64,000 nt of DNA from assembly GCA_963457665.1 (NCBI GenBank), contig OY735216.1, positions 41,483,294 to 41,547,293 of the forward strand, read 5' to 3'. The translations under genes and the position numbers were made by a program. The notes beneath the pieces are model-generated. The model searched no databases and was not told the origin of the DNA. It was given only the letters and a program-made list of their open reading frames with translations. Below, piece by piece: positions 13,021-28,000 of the stretch. Positions within the stretch are counted from its first letter, which is position 1. Every line of letters starts with the position of its first letter. The stretch comes from Thysanoteuthis rhombus (Eukaryota; Mollusca; Cephalopoda; Oegopsida; Thysanoteuthidae).

Positions 13021-16000
13021 TATATATATATATATTTACATACATATATATAAAAAATTCGGTAGTGTCTGACTGTATTCGTTTATCAAGCTACAGAAAC
13101 CACCTAAACATAGATGCAACCTAAACAAATTTGGCATGCATGCCCAATGGACCTAAGGGAAGGTTTTAAAGTAAAAAGCTTTTGGATTTTGAGAAAAATA
13201 AATAATATTGTAGAGTCTACATTCATACTCACATCAATGATAATGATCTGATTTCTATCTATCTACAATTCACCCATCTTTTGTAAATTTCCCTCAAATG
13301 ATTAAATCAAATGTGATCCAAAAGTTCATGATGATGACGATGATGCTGATTTTCAAAGAAGGTATGATTCAATAAATACATAGTTAATATCCATGATCTC
13401 TAATTGGGGCAAAGTTTGAGTATGCGTGCCAAATTTGTGTGGTTTTTACAACATGACAGATAAAGAGACATACAGATGGACACCATCAAATTATATATAT
13501 AGATGCGTACATATGTTTATTGGGATATTAAAGCTTAGCAGAGGTCATTCAATCCTTGTTGTTGTCAACAAACAATAGAAAGACCACCCTCAGAAGGTGA
13601 ACCCATTTTACTATTACAGTAGTAAAATGTTATAAAGAAACCTTAGCCCCCAAGAAACAGGATCCCACCCCACCCAGTTTTTGAGCTGATGTCTTCATAT
13701 TCTTCTCATGGACATTTTCTGACAGGTTAGCACCTGACTATTTCTTATGGAGGTGAAACATTTCAATAGATTTATGACCACCTGAAGTAACTTTACTCGT
13801 ATCGTATCTCTCGTGACAGGAAAGAAGGTTTCTGAAGTGCTTTGTTTCGGGGTGAGTCAGTACAATATTTTCCCTCTAAGTTTGTTATGAAAATGTGATA
13901 ACTGCTCCTCTGATACGATCACTTTTCCCTTTTATGGCCAGCAGGGTTATTTGGTATTGCCCTGATTACTTACCTTTAATGTTACCTTAGCAGCTAAAAT
14001 ATATTACTCAAGGAAATAGACAGAGGGGAGTGACCTGTTGATTTACCTCAGCCAATGAAGTTGGTAAACGTATATGTATTCACCGTGTTCGTTTTTCTAT
14101 CTCTGTCCCCATGATATCACCAAAGTTCTCATGGTACAGTGAATAACCAGGATGAATGAGCACTTTTTGAAAAAAAAAAAAAAAAACATGAAATTTCTAA
14201 CACTGTGCATACCAAAACATTAACTATCAGATGTGGAGGGAAGTCAGATTTGACCTCTAAGGACCATGAAAGGTCAACTCTGAGATGGCCACCAGTCAAC
14301 CGGGTCTAATTTTCAAACATGGTTGACTTGGGAATCAAATAGTGTAGAATCACATTTAAGGCAACATTTCTAACCAAGTTACAAATGCCCGTTCATTTGG
14401 TGATACTTTTGAGATCACCAGAACCCTAGGAAATGCATTTAGGTCAAAGTCAAATCAGAAAAAAAAAAAACGTTGAAAAGACATCCTTCTGCCGATACAT
14501 TTCTTGCTGGGGCAGCTTGTTGATCATGTTACAAGCAATATTTTGCTGAAATATCAAAGTATGTGTACAGCAGATGTGATAAAAGCATGTAGCGAATTTT
14601 TTTCAACAACGCGATAATGATTTACTGACCAGGATTTGTGACGTCATCATTTGTAGTAATTTTTCATATAGTCAGATTCATTTATGTCAAAGTTTTTCTT
14701 GTGGTATCAGGTGTGCTCAATAACATCCTTGATGCCTTTTGACCTGTCACTGTTTCATTAATTTCCAAATAATCTTATTTACACTTGGGTGAATCATACA
14801 CTGATTTAAGAAGCACTTTTATACCTCTTACACCAACATTTTAATTACAGCTGAAGAGCATTATGAAAACAAGTCACAAAACAAACAGCATAAGTCAAAA
14901 GGACAACACTGTACTAACAATATTTTAACTGAATTTGTACTATTAAAGTAATTCAATTTAGTATCTTGCTGGTAGATTTAAATGAATAAAAGTTTCATTG
15001 CGATTTCATTAAATTACTTGACTAGTGTAAATTCAATTGAAGCATTTGGACTATAGTGTTATCCTTTTTCTTGATGCCTTTTGACCTGGATTCCATAAAA
15101 CTATACATGATCAACTAATCAATCTTGCTTAGCCAGGCAAACAGGGTGGGACTTTACTAATATGAGAACCGAGAGTTGCACTTGGAGTTTTCGATATCCT
15201 TCATTGAATTGTTTTTGAAAGCATTGATTAGTTCGGAGAAAATAGTCTCTTTACGGAGAGCATTTCATTATATACTACGAAAAGTAATTTTGAATTCAGT
15301 GTTAAATGCAATCCAAGTTTTCAAAATACTTTTTTTTTTTAGATTTTCTAATTTTATCCCCAGGGAAAACTCAAGTTTAAGTCTCCATATCATTATTTTT
15401 TTTCGCCAGTTTTGTCCCAATCTAAAATGGTTCCTACTTATAACAAGAATTACTATTAGCATTGACAAATGTATACCATGATACTACGATAATTTGACAA
15501 ATACTGCCTCAAGTCAGAGGTGTGAAGGAGTTATTTATTTGTCCCCTGAACCCCGCCCAATGAAGGCGGAATCTGACACAAGACTGAGGGTAATGCCATC
15601 GAGTATGTGGGTTGGGCCAAGAATATTTCAGCATCCCCTTGTATATCTGAACTGGGTGGCTATTTTACGCATTTTTATTTATCTATAAAGGCCACTTTTC
15701 CCACCAGTTCTCTCTCAACCTGATGCCCATCCTTCTACAAAATGTTATTGCAATTCCTCAAGAACTTCTGGAGATTGTGTGGATAGATATATAGCTATGA
15801 TGCAAGGAGATAAATGTGAAAAAAACTTTCTAGATCAACCTCAAAATTTAATCAATTCTTCCTCAACTTGTGGCCCATAAAATGTCATTGCTATTCCTCA
15901 AGAACTTTTGGAGATATTGTGTGAATGGACAGACATCATCAGTGAATACATACATCTCTTCTAACTTTGTTGGGAAAGGTAAATGATTCCTTTCTTCAGA

Positions 16001-19000
16001 TCTCAGCAGGAAAAAATTTGCCAAGACTGAAACTCAGGGTAAGTCAACTCAAAGAATATTTTGGCGTTAGTTTGGCCATAAAAAAGCATTAAAAATACTG
16101 AATGAAAAAGTAGCCAAAAAAATGACAAAGATTGCCACAAAACACCAGAAAGATGCTAAAAAGGGTGAAAAAAAATTATTGAAAAAATTTCTTAGCACTT
16201 CATTGCTAGTTTAGTGATTTTCAGATTTTCCATACTGCCAAATTTTTATTTATCAAAGATGGGATTCCATCCGATGACAGAGATTTAACAACCATGTCGC
16301 AAGTCATTTGTAAGTCTTCATTTAACACTCCAAACCAATTTCCCCATTTTCTACGGTGCTTCAATTAACAGAGGAAGGATTGGAAGAGCAGGAACAACTG
16401 GGATATGTCAATCAACAGGGATTCCAACAAGAAATGTCATCAGAGAGAATGGAGTGCTTTGCATTCCTTTCATTTGTAGCTTCTTCCCATTTTCGAATAA
16501 CACAGAGAACAGATTTGGATTTTTTATTCCCATTTCTAAATACGCCTTCTTTTTTTATCCGCTCAGGCAGTGTAATAGTTCGCACATCTGCCTTGCATGC
16601 AGATGGTCCTGGGTTCTGGTATGAGCAAAGAGTGTGGAGAAGACTCCCAAAGAACTAAATTCCCTTTACACACAACAGTGAAATGAGTTCACACTAAGCT
16701 ATATGATTAAAGTGGGTGTATTATTTTGGTTGACTTCCTTTGAGCCAAGAGGGTGATCATAAAAAATTGTAGGTATAAAGTCCTGGTCTCGATGAGACTT
16801 GCAAGGATCATCAAGCTGACCCATGCAACTGAGATCAGGACTTCATCATCAGTCATCATACTCCATGAGGAGCATAGGGCTGCAATAACATCATGCTGGG
16901 TAATGCTACTGAAGTGTCAGTAGCAAGTAAGTTTTTCTTTCACAAGGAGGAGTTGCTAGCCCTTTGCACAACTCTCCTTTACCAATGCTTGGGACAGGCA
17001 GGGTGACATTTGCTATTTACCCATAGCTTTAGAAAGAATTGGATTCATGCCTTTCCCAAAGGCATTAGTGCAAAGTGTATATAAGTAGCCTTGACCTAAA
17101 CTTGAACTTGGTTAACCGGTCCCATTTTCTATGCCTGTAACTGCTACTCCACTTGCATCTCATAAATAAAATTAATTTCTCGCCATAAAACTTTACAGAC
17201 GAAAAATCCAAGATTCATATCTTACAAAATAGTCATCCTTTCTTCATAATATTTCTTATACAGACAAATCAAATAAGAAGCATAGTTGTGTAAAGACTTT
17301 TGTCCTCATCTCGACTCATTTTTTGAACACAACATTTTGGCTGTCCTCAGGTGATGAGCAGATGTTTTTTGACCATTGAGATAGGGAGGGCCACTCTTGG
17401 CAATCGTCTGGAACATGTGCATTTCACTGTCAACTAGAACCCATATTAGACAGTGGAATGCGCACATTCCGGATAATTGCCAAAAGGTCTCCATGGTTAA
17501 AAATACACCCACTCATCACCTGGTACAATGCCCAAAATATGTTAAAAAAATAAACCAAGATGAGGACAAAAGTCCACAAAAAAATTCACAATGATAATTC
17601 CTCATCTAAAAAATTCAGAGAGGAAATGGCCATGAAAAATAATGGAATTAATTACATATGGATAAACTATAACCTATATTTTAGTATAAACATATTTATA
17701 ACAAATCAAAAAACAATATTTATTTTTGTGCCAATTTTCTACAATTATTCATAATTCTGTTTTTTAATAATTCTAAAACAAAAAGGCAACAGAATTGAGT
17801 AAAGACCAAAACTGAGACATTACAGTAGTAGGAGTAGTAGTGTTACCAATCTTAATCAGTGAACACACACATACAGACAGCAGAACATGCTTATCAGTAG
17901 CAGCAAACTTAGTGTTTATGTATTTACAATACAGCCTTCCTCTTTTTGCTTTAGCGTGATAGAAAACCGACAAACAAATAAATATAAGAGATGTATTCAT
18001 GCGTTTCTCAAGGACATTAGAACAAAGTGAATGCAAACTGCTTTGGCCAGAGTTTGAACTCAACTAGCAGATTCCATTGTCTGTGTTGTTGAATGTTATG
18101 GCAACTGCCTTCCCTTAGAGAGATAAGGATAGAGTATTATCCTTAATCACGCCAACATATACAGTGTTGGATGAAAAGCAAACATTAATTGGAGGTGCTG
18201 TATAGCAAATGTGGATTTTAGTTCAAATCTTACTTCATATTGAATCACTGTAACTATGATCACTGACTCAACCAAACAATAAAAAACATGGTAGCTAGGT
18301 TTTCTCCCCTTTTCACTTATCAGTCTGTCTTTGTCAGTATTCCTAGTCATATTTTTTGGCACAGAGCCTTGAACATTTATAGGCGTACTGCTTTTTTTTT
18401 GTAATTCATCTTGTTTTCACTTGTTTGTAGAGGAGAGGAATGCTCAATTTACAAAATCTATCGTGAAATGGGTTCATTTTTTTTGCTACTGTTGTGACGT
18501 AGCATTATGATGTTATAGGGATTTGTGGAAATGCTTGGTTGGAATGAGAGAGAAGGACAGAGAGAAAAACTTAAAGTGAGCAAGTATATGGTTTAATTCT
18601 GATCTTTAAAAAAAAAAAAAATTACATCCTTTGTCCTATTTGTTTGGTAACACACATTCCTATATGAAACCTACAATGCCAGTTGGTCATTTGTTGATGC
18701 CTTTGTTCTGGCCAGGGCAATTTATTCCTCAATGTAACTTTGTATCACTGTCCAAAGAGTCAGAGTTTGGTAGGTGGCTTAGTAAAGTCTAGGATAACAG
18801 TGAGCTAAGTGTACACAGTGGTGGTAGAGGTGTCAATGTATTCATTGTAGTCTTGTAATTAGGGTGACCAATTTCAAATTTCTAAAATGGAGGACATTAC
18901 AGATTAAAAAGGATGACATACACAGAATGACCCTCTACAACATGACAACCATGTGACTCGTACGTTGCGGCTCATCAGTAGTTCAGACAACAGCAATAGA

Positions 19001-22000
19001 TACTGAAGATATGTTAATAGTTGTTATAGGTCTCAGTTCTCACTGTTTTGAGTATATCTGGGGTAATTTATACATCTTTTTAGTCAGAGATCAACATCTG
19101 GCTTGAGGTGGTGCTAGATGGAAGACAGGTTATTCTAAAGCTAGAAGGTCTGGCCTAAAGATGGACATCTGGTCTCCCAAGTTTCAATTGAAAAAAAAGT
19201 TTCCTTAATGCTTCAACTTTATAAGGTCATTAAGGTTTTATATTTGTACGTGATTTGGAATGCTGATTTTTCTGGTAAGCAGACCTTTCTACTTGAAAGA
19301 TTGGCATAACGGAATCTTTCTACTACCATTTCCCTTAAATTAGTTAGGCATCATTATTTCCATGGGCAATATTGTCCCCTTTAAGTGGAAGAGTCCATTG
19401 TTAGGGACAGAGAAACAGAAAGAAAATCATGATATTATAGTCACACATACAACAGAAAGTACACACTGCTGACACTTGTCTATTCATGGCACACCTTGAA
19501 ACACAGAGACACAGATTGATTCCTGTTAGTATACAAAGCACTAGTCAGACCTACTTAGAATAAGCTTTGCCATCTACCCTACTCTGAGAGACTGCCAAAA
19601 ATGAACTTAGAGGCTCTGCACTACCAATGAATGAGGGTAGATTTATTGGAAGCATACAGGCTTAATAACAACATTCACACACTGGACTTCTCTTTCACAG
19701 CATAAAATGCCCATCAAAGATGATACTTTTTTGATTTTGATTTTATTAGGAGTATTTACTCACAACTGATGGGAATTCCGCCAGAGTTTAGTTGAGATGA
19801 AAAGCAACAATTAAGATGAAGGTAGACAGTAGTAAGAAAATCAATAAGATAATGCTGTCCTCATCATTCAACACAAGGGTAGAGCTAGAAGCTTCAAGCA
19901 CAATACTCTACAGGAGTTCGATACCACTTCTTCAACGCCTCCAAAGTAACCAGTCTACAGAACAGTCTCAGTGAGAAAAGAGCCACTTCCAAAAATATAG
20001 ATATTTGCAAAAGTAATCTCAAAAACAGCATTGGCCTCAAAATGTTTAGCTATAAATCCAGCAATTAATTATCTCAAAATCTACCAACAAACCAATAACT
20101 AAATATCACAAGCAAGCACAAGAACCTTAACTGCAGACGGATATGATAATCCTTTTTTCCAAGTTTATATCTATCGGTAAAAGGTAATATAAATAGATAG
20201 TCATCAAATATGGATGGTGGCTGTGTGCTGAAATTCTTTTTGAAAGCAAAAATCTGCTTTTGAACAGAATTTAAAACTAAAATAAAACTCCAGAAAATTT
20301 TTTCTGCACTTGAAAAAAAATTGACAAATTTTAAAAGTTCGTTTTTGAATAAATGAAAATTGTCCATTTTTGATATTCATTATTCTTTTTATTCAACCTT
20401 TTTTTTTTTTCCAAAATAATATCAATAATGACTACGTTAAGCAACTGATAATTTCAGTAACAACGAAGGAAGTGGAGAGAAATATGGTCCAAGGGAAGTA
20501 ACTCATTCAAAAATCTGAAATTTTCAACTACACAGAATATTTAAGCTCTTGAAATCAGTAGCCAATGATCTATACAAGAACGAGGCCTCTCAAGTTTTTT
20601 TCGATTCGAAACCCATTTTGACGGGACAAAATAATTTGTGGAGCCCCTGTTATTGTTTTAAAAGCAATAGGTACAAAGGCTATATATAATTAGTAACTAG
20701 ATATAGAAATTACTTGAAAGTTGTCAAAAAATGCAATTTACAGTAATCCCTCACTATAACAAACTAATTGGAGGGAAAAGTTGTCATTAAAACCTAAAGT
20801 TCGTTATACCCTCATTCAGTCAATCAGAAGTAGATAAAAGTAGTAAGTAAAAAGTAAGGTAGTTTGCTATATTTAATGGATATTGTTCAATAAATCCATA
20901 GGCAGTTTGGTTGCCCCTCATTTTATTTTTGACCTTACCTTAAATCCAAAGGTAATCACATCAGCAATATAGATTTGAAAATGGTGGAGCTCCTCATCTT
21001 CAACAAACTATTTCAATCCATCTATCAAAAAGAATCAGCAGCTTTAGTGCCAGTATTCAACATCCCTCCAGTTATGGCTTTGTTTACAATGACACGTCAC
21101 CTCCCCAAGTACCACAGCCAGCCATCACTGCACTCGGAATTCTCATGGCCAAAAAGAGCAGCCAGCCTCTCTGGAACATGATAATTCCATGCCCTTACAT
21201 CCCAACTAGCTTCTTCATGCTCTACCTGATCGTGTCCTTCACCTTTGGAATGTTGAAGACTGTCGTCTTTTTGAGACCATACTTTTCATGAGCTCAGCCC
21301 AGTTCTTGCCACACTCATGTTCCTCAGTAACTTCCAACTTCATCTTCAGAGACAATATATTTCTCTTAGGCTTCCCTGAAGGAGTAGACATCCAGGTACT
21401 GCTTTTATATGCCATAACAGAAATGGATGCAAAAGAACACATAGTATTATGTACAGAATGAAAAACGTGTTGATGCGAACAAGTATCCAAGGAGATTATG
21501 CTGTAACCACACACACGGATGATAGAGTTCTTTCACTCCAAAACATCCCATCAGTTTTGGTACATCTATGAATGAATCTCACATTTTTAAATGCCATTCA
21601 GTAAAAAAGAAAGAAAGATCAATCCTTAGGTTTGCTGGTCTTTGTTTGATAAATCTGAAGTCAGTTTGGATGGATCTGTGAGTTTGTTACAGTCGAATTT
21701 CATTATATTGAGGTTGGTCATAGCAAGGGTTTACAATCGTGTTTTATTTAGCAAAAAACTAAAATGTAACAAAAACAAAATTCAAATAAATATTAATGAA
21801 TATCATGGTGTTATTTTTACAATAAGCACTGGATGGAGTATTTTTTTATATATAGATGATAAAAACGAAAAAACTTAGTTACATAATCATTCTTAAAATA
21901 GTTTTGTGACCGACCCCCAATCTTTGTGTTATTTCTGGATGGGTCCAAACTCTTACTCTGAGAAACCCAGCTTTAAAACAAATATGAATTAAAAGAATTT

Positions 22001-25000
22001 CACTCAAATGTTTTACTCAAAAACATCTTCGACTTTGAATTACTGTAAATTTTTTAATATAAAATGAGGTATTTTAACTAAAAAAAAAAAAAAAAAATTG
22101 TCTGACTCACAAAATGATTTTAAATTTGAGTAAACTTAAAACTGGTGAAATTTTGAAAAATGTTCAGTCTGGAAGGGTTAAAAACAATAATAGAATCTTT
22201 TTTTTTAGCAGTGAATGGTTGAAGGTTACACCACACAATAGAAAATAAGTTTTGCTTTATCAGGTTTAAAACAGTAGAAGTATCTCATTTGGATAACTTT
22301 GTCATTCCTTAATATATTTCAATATTTTCCGTTAGGGACCTTTATACTTTTATAATTTGTTGTCAATGTTATAGTCTATACGATATGATGTAATGTGATG
22401 TGAAAAAACTTTTTAATCTTTTCTTTCACTCTTTTATTACCCTCTCTCTTATCAAGATGAGAGCTTCCTTTCTTACACATATTGTCTTTCTCTTCGATCA
22501 CTGTCTCTTTGGGTCATTTCATTACAAATGCTGTTAACCTATTTGAATATGGTTTTAACATGATATTTCCCTCGATTCTTAGAGCTGTAAACTCATGTTG
22601 CAGTTAAAAACTAAGAGGGATTTGAACAAATAAACAAAGGCATTCTTTAATGTTTGTTTTTTTTTTATTAAATAATGTCAGCAAAATAAGGAATATATTT
22701 GCTTTAGGTTCTTAAACTCCATTATATTCAATGGATTCAATTTCTCAAATCAATAACGCTGACTTATGCGACTCCTGCTGTAGAAGCAAAAATTACAATG
22801 TTTCAGAACTTGTAGATCACTTTTCATAACTTATTTGCATGAATTTATTTGGAGAAGCAGAATCAGAAATATCACGGAAAAATTTTCAACGGATTTTTGT
22901 TTTTAGTTGTAAATATATATTCTTTTTAGTTTGACTAAAGTGAAGAAAATGTTTAAGTTTTTTTTTGGTAATAGCAACATTAAACCTAATCCCAAAACTA
23001 AAAAAACTAAGACGTAAATTTCCAGAATAAGTGAGTAGCAACAGTCACTGCCACATAAGTCAGAGTTACAAATTTTCTCTCTTTGAAAAATTGAACTAGA
23101 TGCGTATAATTGAGTTTACAGACCTAAAATCCAAACGACAGATTGCTCTTCCTCAGAAAATTTGACAAATCTAATGTAGGAGAGATACATACAAAGATAC
23201 ATACAAACGTGATCTGTCAGAGGGGAAGGAGATTAGATTCCAGTTGGAAGTTGGACAAAATTAACTAGCATTTATATTCAACAAAAATATGTTTTGTTTT
23301 TTTTCACAAACCAATGTTTAGAATGTTGATTCTTACAACAATCTGACTGAAGCAATATTTATTTTGAATTAGTTGAGTAACAATTCTTTATTCATATACG
23401 TGTATGTTTTTCTTGCTTCAAAACAAAACTTTGGAGGTGCCTTTTGTGATTTGACACTAAATACTACAGGTGTTGTTCATATATTGGCTGACAAACTCTA
23501 TACTTATTAGAATACCCCAAATAACTACGATATATTGTAAAGTCTACCAAATTTCAGTATACAAAAACAAAAGGTTTAAATCAATGACCTAACCCTTTAA
23601 TGTTCAGATAGCCTGTACCTGAGCTAGGGTGGAAAAACTCAAATTATTAGAAAAAAATAAAGATTAGTTGATTGACAACTGAAATGTTTTGGTCTAATTC
23701 ATTTTTACAGTTGGTTTGTCAGAGTAAGTCAAATATATTTCCTATTGGAAGAGGGAGTTATGCCACCTATGTTATTTAATGGGCTTACAGAGTTGTAATA
23801 TTAGGCTTATGGATACAAAAGGAAATTTTATTTATATTTATTTTTCTGTCAATAATATCAAAAATGTTGAAGTCCACCAACCAGTTGCCTTATTTTGTGA
23901 ACTGCACATTAACAAACCGCGTTAAACAGGGAGACGCCTGAATTCAGAGGGATAATTTTTTAAGAGAATCTACTTTTTTTCAGTTTCTTTTTCTTTCTGT
24001 AGCAATGGAATCTTCCACTAAAAGGTAATAATTTTACAGACAAAAATATCTTCTACCTACCATTTGAAACAACAGTCCCCTCCACTGGAAAGTGATCAAT
24101 GGCTTCCCAAAGAAATTCAATGAATTTATTCACTAGAATTAACTCATCAAACAGGTCTGGTGAGTCACTCAGTAGATATTGTTTCATGACCAACATTTTT
24201 TGGCAGCATGCCAGTTCAAAATTCCATAATGGGGTGATCAATGAATAAGTTAATTTTCTGGCCTTTTGTTGCATCATTAGAAAGTCTGTTTTTCAAGAAA
24301 AAAGCGCAAATTCAGCTGGACACAAACTAAGGCACTTAATTTAGCATGAATGCACATTGTAAATTGAACCTCCACTAAAAACCTGGGGGGGGGGCGGTAA
24401 TTCAAGAAAAACAAAAAAAAAATCATTTCCTCTAGACATAAGGAGTAAATGTTTAAATTTTCAGCCCTCTGCGGCCTGTATGATCGGCAGAAAATTGAGC
24501 ATGGGGAAAGTAGAGCTGAGGACACTTTCAATCAAACAATGATGAATTAAAAAGAAAAAAAAAATTGGTTTAAAATAATGTATTTGAAACAAAAAAAAAT
24601 TGAGAAGAAACTCATGTTGACAGTTTTGGTTGATGGTTTCTAATGAATAAAAACTAACATCTATCTAAAAATGTTATCTACAAAAGTCTAAGGAGCAGAT
24701 ACTAAAGGCTTCCAACAATAAGTAAAATTATTGCTTTCTAAAGGGATTCACTGATAAGTACCTAAATATCTACCATTGTGCGGAAGATTCTAATCTTACA
24801 AAAAGATACAACCTTATCAATAGATGTCAGAATGAGGGAGGGTGACATTAGCTGATACAAGCTTTGGAGGGGCTACTTGACCAGGGTCCCCAACCATTTT
24901 GTACCATGGACAAGCTTATTATTAACAACATTCTGGCAAACAAGTCAACATAGGAGAGGAGGGGAGCACTGTTTATCACAACTACAATGTAGGTAGTATG

Positions 25001-28000
25001 TCAACTATGGGTCACTTATAAGTGGTTAATACACTCAATTTTGTTTCTAATGGGCGTTATCTGATGAATTTAATATCAACATTCAAGTAAATGAATCTAT
25101 TTTTATTTTACAAAGAAAATAAAAGAGTATTGATATTTTCCTCATGACCTGGTAGCATGTTTTGAGGCCCAAACCGATCTGCTGGGGATATCTGTAGAAG
25201 ACAACCCAGTGACCTGTTGGGAGATCCTTCAAGAGAAAAATTAATGCAATCTCATGTGACCAAAGTGCACCCAGACTTTTTATGCCTTCGCAAATAATAC
25301 ATAAGTGAGACCAGTATTTAATAGTTTTCTCTCATGACAAATTGGTTATTGAAATGTAGATAGAGGTGAGCGTGACCCCATACTTTTATTAATCAGTTGC
25401 TGATCACCAAGATTTGTTTTTGTATTTTTTAATTGCATTTTAGGGGACACGTTAATTCAGTATCTCTGGGTATGAAGTATCATTTTGCTTACTTAGAGGT
25501 CACATACAGATAAAAATAATCAGACTTTTAGTAGAGCATAAATAGATGGAAATCAGATCATTATTATCATGCAGAATACAAATGCAAACACCAGATTATT
25601 ATTTCTTTACAAAAACATAACCAAAAAGCATTCTCCTCTGTCAAATTGGTAACTACAGAAAATTTAATGGCCATAGCTCTAGACATCCCTGGGGTTGTAC
25701 TAATACTGACAGATAATAAGCCATTTGATAAATTAAAGCCATGGTAAATTTTTTGGTAAGTACAAATGCAGCCTAACACAAAGTAAAGGTCTAGATCAGC
25801 ACTATACTTACATTGTAAATTTATCCCCCACCTAGAAAACATGAAAATTTTTGGAATTTTCAAAAACTAACTTGCCAGAAACATTGGTATACAGAAAATT
25901 TAATCGAGATATGTAGTGAGTTATATGATGGCGAGATGGACAAAGATTTGAAATATTACAAGCAGTAATAGTCTTTGATAAAAAAAAGTACTTTCTTCAA
26001 GTAAACAAGAAAAAGAAAACCAATGATGTTGTTTACACAATTTTTGATAGTATTTGGTAATATTTGTGAAGTAGTGTGATGTAAAATGAAAAATAAAAAA
26101 AATACCCTTTCTTCGCCCATCCAATCTATCTATCCTTCCTTCATACGAACGCTATGAATCCATTCAAATTTTGTCTGAATGAAAAAGTTTTTGGCTCTTA
26201 TTGGACAATCAACTTTTATTGCAGCTAAAAAGAAAAATCTCAAAACCAATAAAAATCACTTAAAAAAATCAAAAAAATCTTAGAAATGTTCTGAACTCAC
26301 GTTCCACCTTTGAAGAGAAATGTCATGACTAAGCTGTGAGGAAATCGGACTTTGCAGCCGTACCTGAAAGAATTTGGAAGAAAAAAAAAAAATTATCTTT
26401 ATTTTCCCTTCACACATGGACAAGCATATACATATAGATATATAAATTTTGTGGTAAGGTAGTGAAACTAATTTCATGAAATCCCTGAACATTTCAGTAA
26501 TTTACTGAAATCCTCAATTTAACTGTCAGTGTAGAAATGGTTAACAAAATTACAATCCTGTTATCCTCAAATTTAGTGTCTAAACTTGGTATATCAAGTG
26601 AGGATTGAATTCATTACAGTGATAATGGTCAGCATCACAAGCTTGATAACAATTACTACAATGATTGGGAAACTAGGAATTTCACGAAATAACTGAAATG
26701 TTCAGGAATTTGACAAAATCTTGAGGGATTTTACAAATTCACTTGTTTCACAATCTTACATACACACAGAGACAACTCTTATTCATCAGTTTAAAAGATA
26801 CAGTAATACAATTGCAAATTATAGAAATATTTTTGATGAATACAAAAAGAAGAAAAAAACTGGATTTTTAAGACAATACTCTAACTATACATTTACTAAA
26901 CAAAGGAAAAAAAAAAAAGGGGGTTAGAATTAGAAACAAATATGGTACTGGACCATTTATCTGGCATCCATATTTTTTAAAAACTGGTTAATTGTGAATT
27001 TGGTGGGCTTTGCAGTAGTTTGCCACTTGGCCATTCTTTGTTTCAATATTTGTGGTATGGTTGAACAGGGAAAATCAGAATAAACGTCAAATAGCTAAGT
27101 ACTCTTAGATTTGCTGATGATATCGTCCATTTTGCCGAGGACTTTCATGACTTCCAAATAATGCTAGATGAACTGAATGAAGAGAGCAAGAAAGTTGGTC
27201 TTCACATGAACTTCAGTAAAACAAAGGTCATGTACAATAAACGTGGAAGACAAACACACAATGATCAAAATCAAAAACGTGGAGCTGGAGAAAATAGATC
27301 TCTACATCAACCGAAGAGAACAAATCTCCATGAAATCCTCAAAAGAAGGAAAATTAGGAAAAGAATCACTCCAGGACAGCAAGCACAATCTTCAAGAACA
27401 AAAAAGAAAACAAAAAATAAACATTAGTCCTGAAAAGAAGGGTATACAACCAAAGCATCCGTCTGATAGGTTCCTCTGGAGCTGAAACATGGAACCTAAC
27501 CAAAAACTAACCCTAAAATTGAGAACCATGCAACATGCACATGGAAGAATCATATTCAACATCACATGGAGTGATCACAAAACAGCACAATATATTAGGG
27601 AATAAACAGGATTCCAAGACATCATACAATCCATAAGAAAATTCAAATGGCAATGGGCTGGTCATGTTGATAGACAACTACTGGACATCACAACTCATTA
27701 CAAAAATTCCCTAAAGATGGGACCATGGCCAACAGAGAATAAGATGGTCAAGTGAATCTCAGGTTTATATCCACTGACAGAGGCTAGATAAACTGATGAT
27801 TATGATGATGAATAGTCTTTGAAGCTACATGCATTTCCATTTACAAGTGCCATGTGAATCTGCAAGCAATTTTAAATCAAATCCAGACTGTCAAATGAAA
27901 GAGATAACAATTTTGAAGAGGGGGAAATGAGTCCAAGGAGAGAAAGATAAATTATCAACCTGTATTTCTGTTGGTGGCATTGTTGGTCTGAAGTATATGC

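Larger units (their letters stand above)
2081..26300 (-). other. PXMP4 intron 2 (24.2 kb, repeat-filled)
   Basis: This large intron has a GTGAGT donor at 26295-26300 and a CAG acceptor at 2081-2083. It holds many (TA)n tracts, several tRNA-derived SINEs (5.9, 8.2, 12.7 and 16.6 kb), a fold-back element (17.3 kb), a Jerky-type transposase relic (21 kb) and copies of interspersed families, listed separately. In 2.3-4.4, 4.8-5.9, 13.1-16.5, 18.1-20.9 and 21.5-24.0 kb I see only AT-rich unique-looking DNA, poly-A/T runs and short degenerate repeats. No convincing gene is nested in it on either strand. Confidence 0.8.

Noticed and set aside
14639..14646. Consensus CRE (TGACGTCA) in PXMP4 intron 2
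   Set aside because: A single 8-bp match deep in a 24-kb intron with no supporting motifs; expected by chance at this scale.
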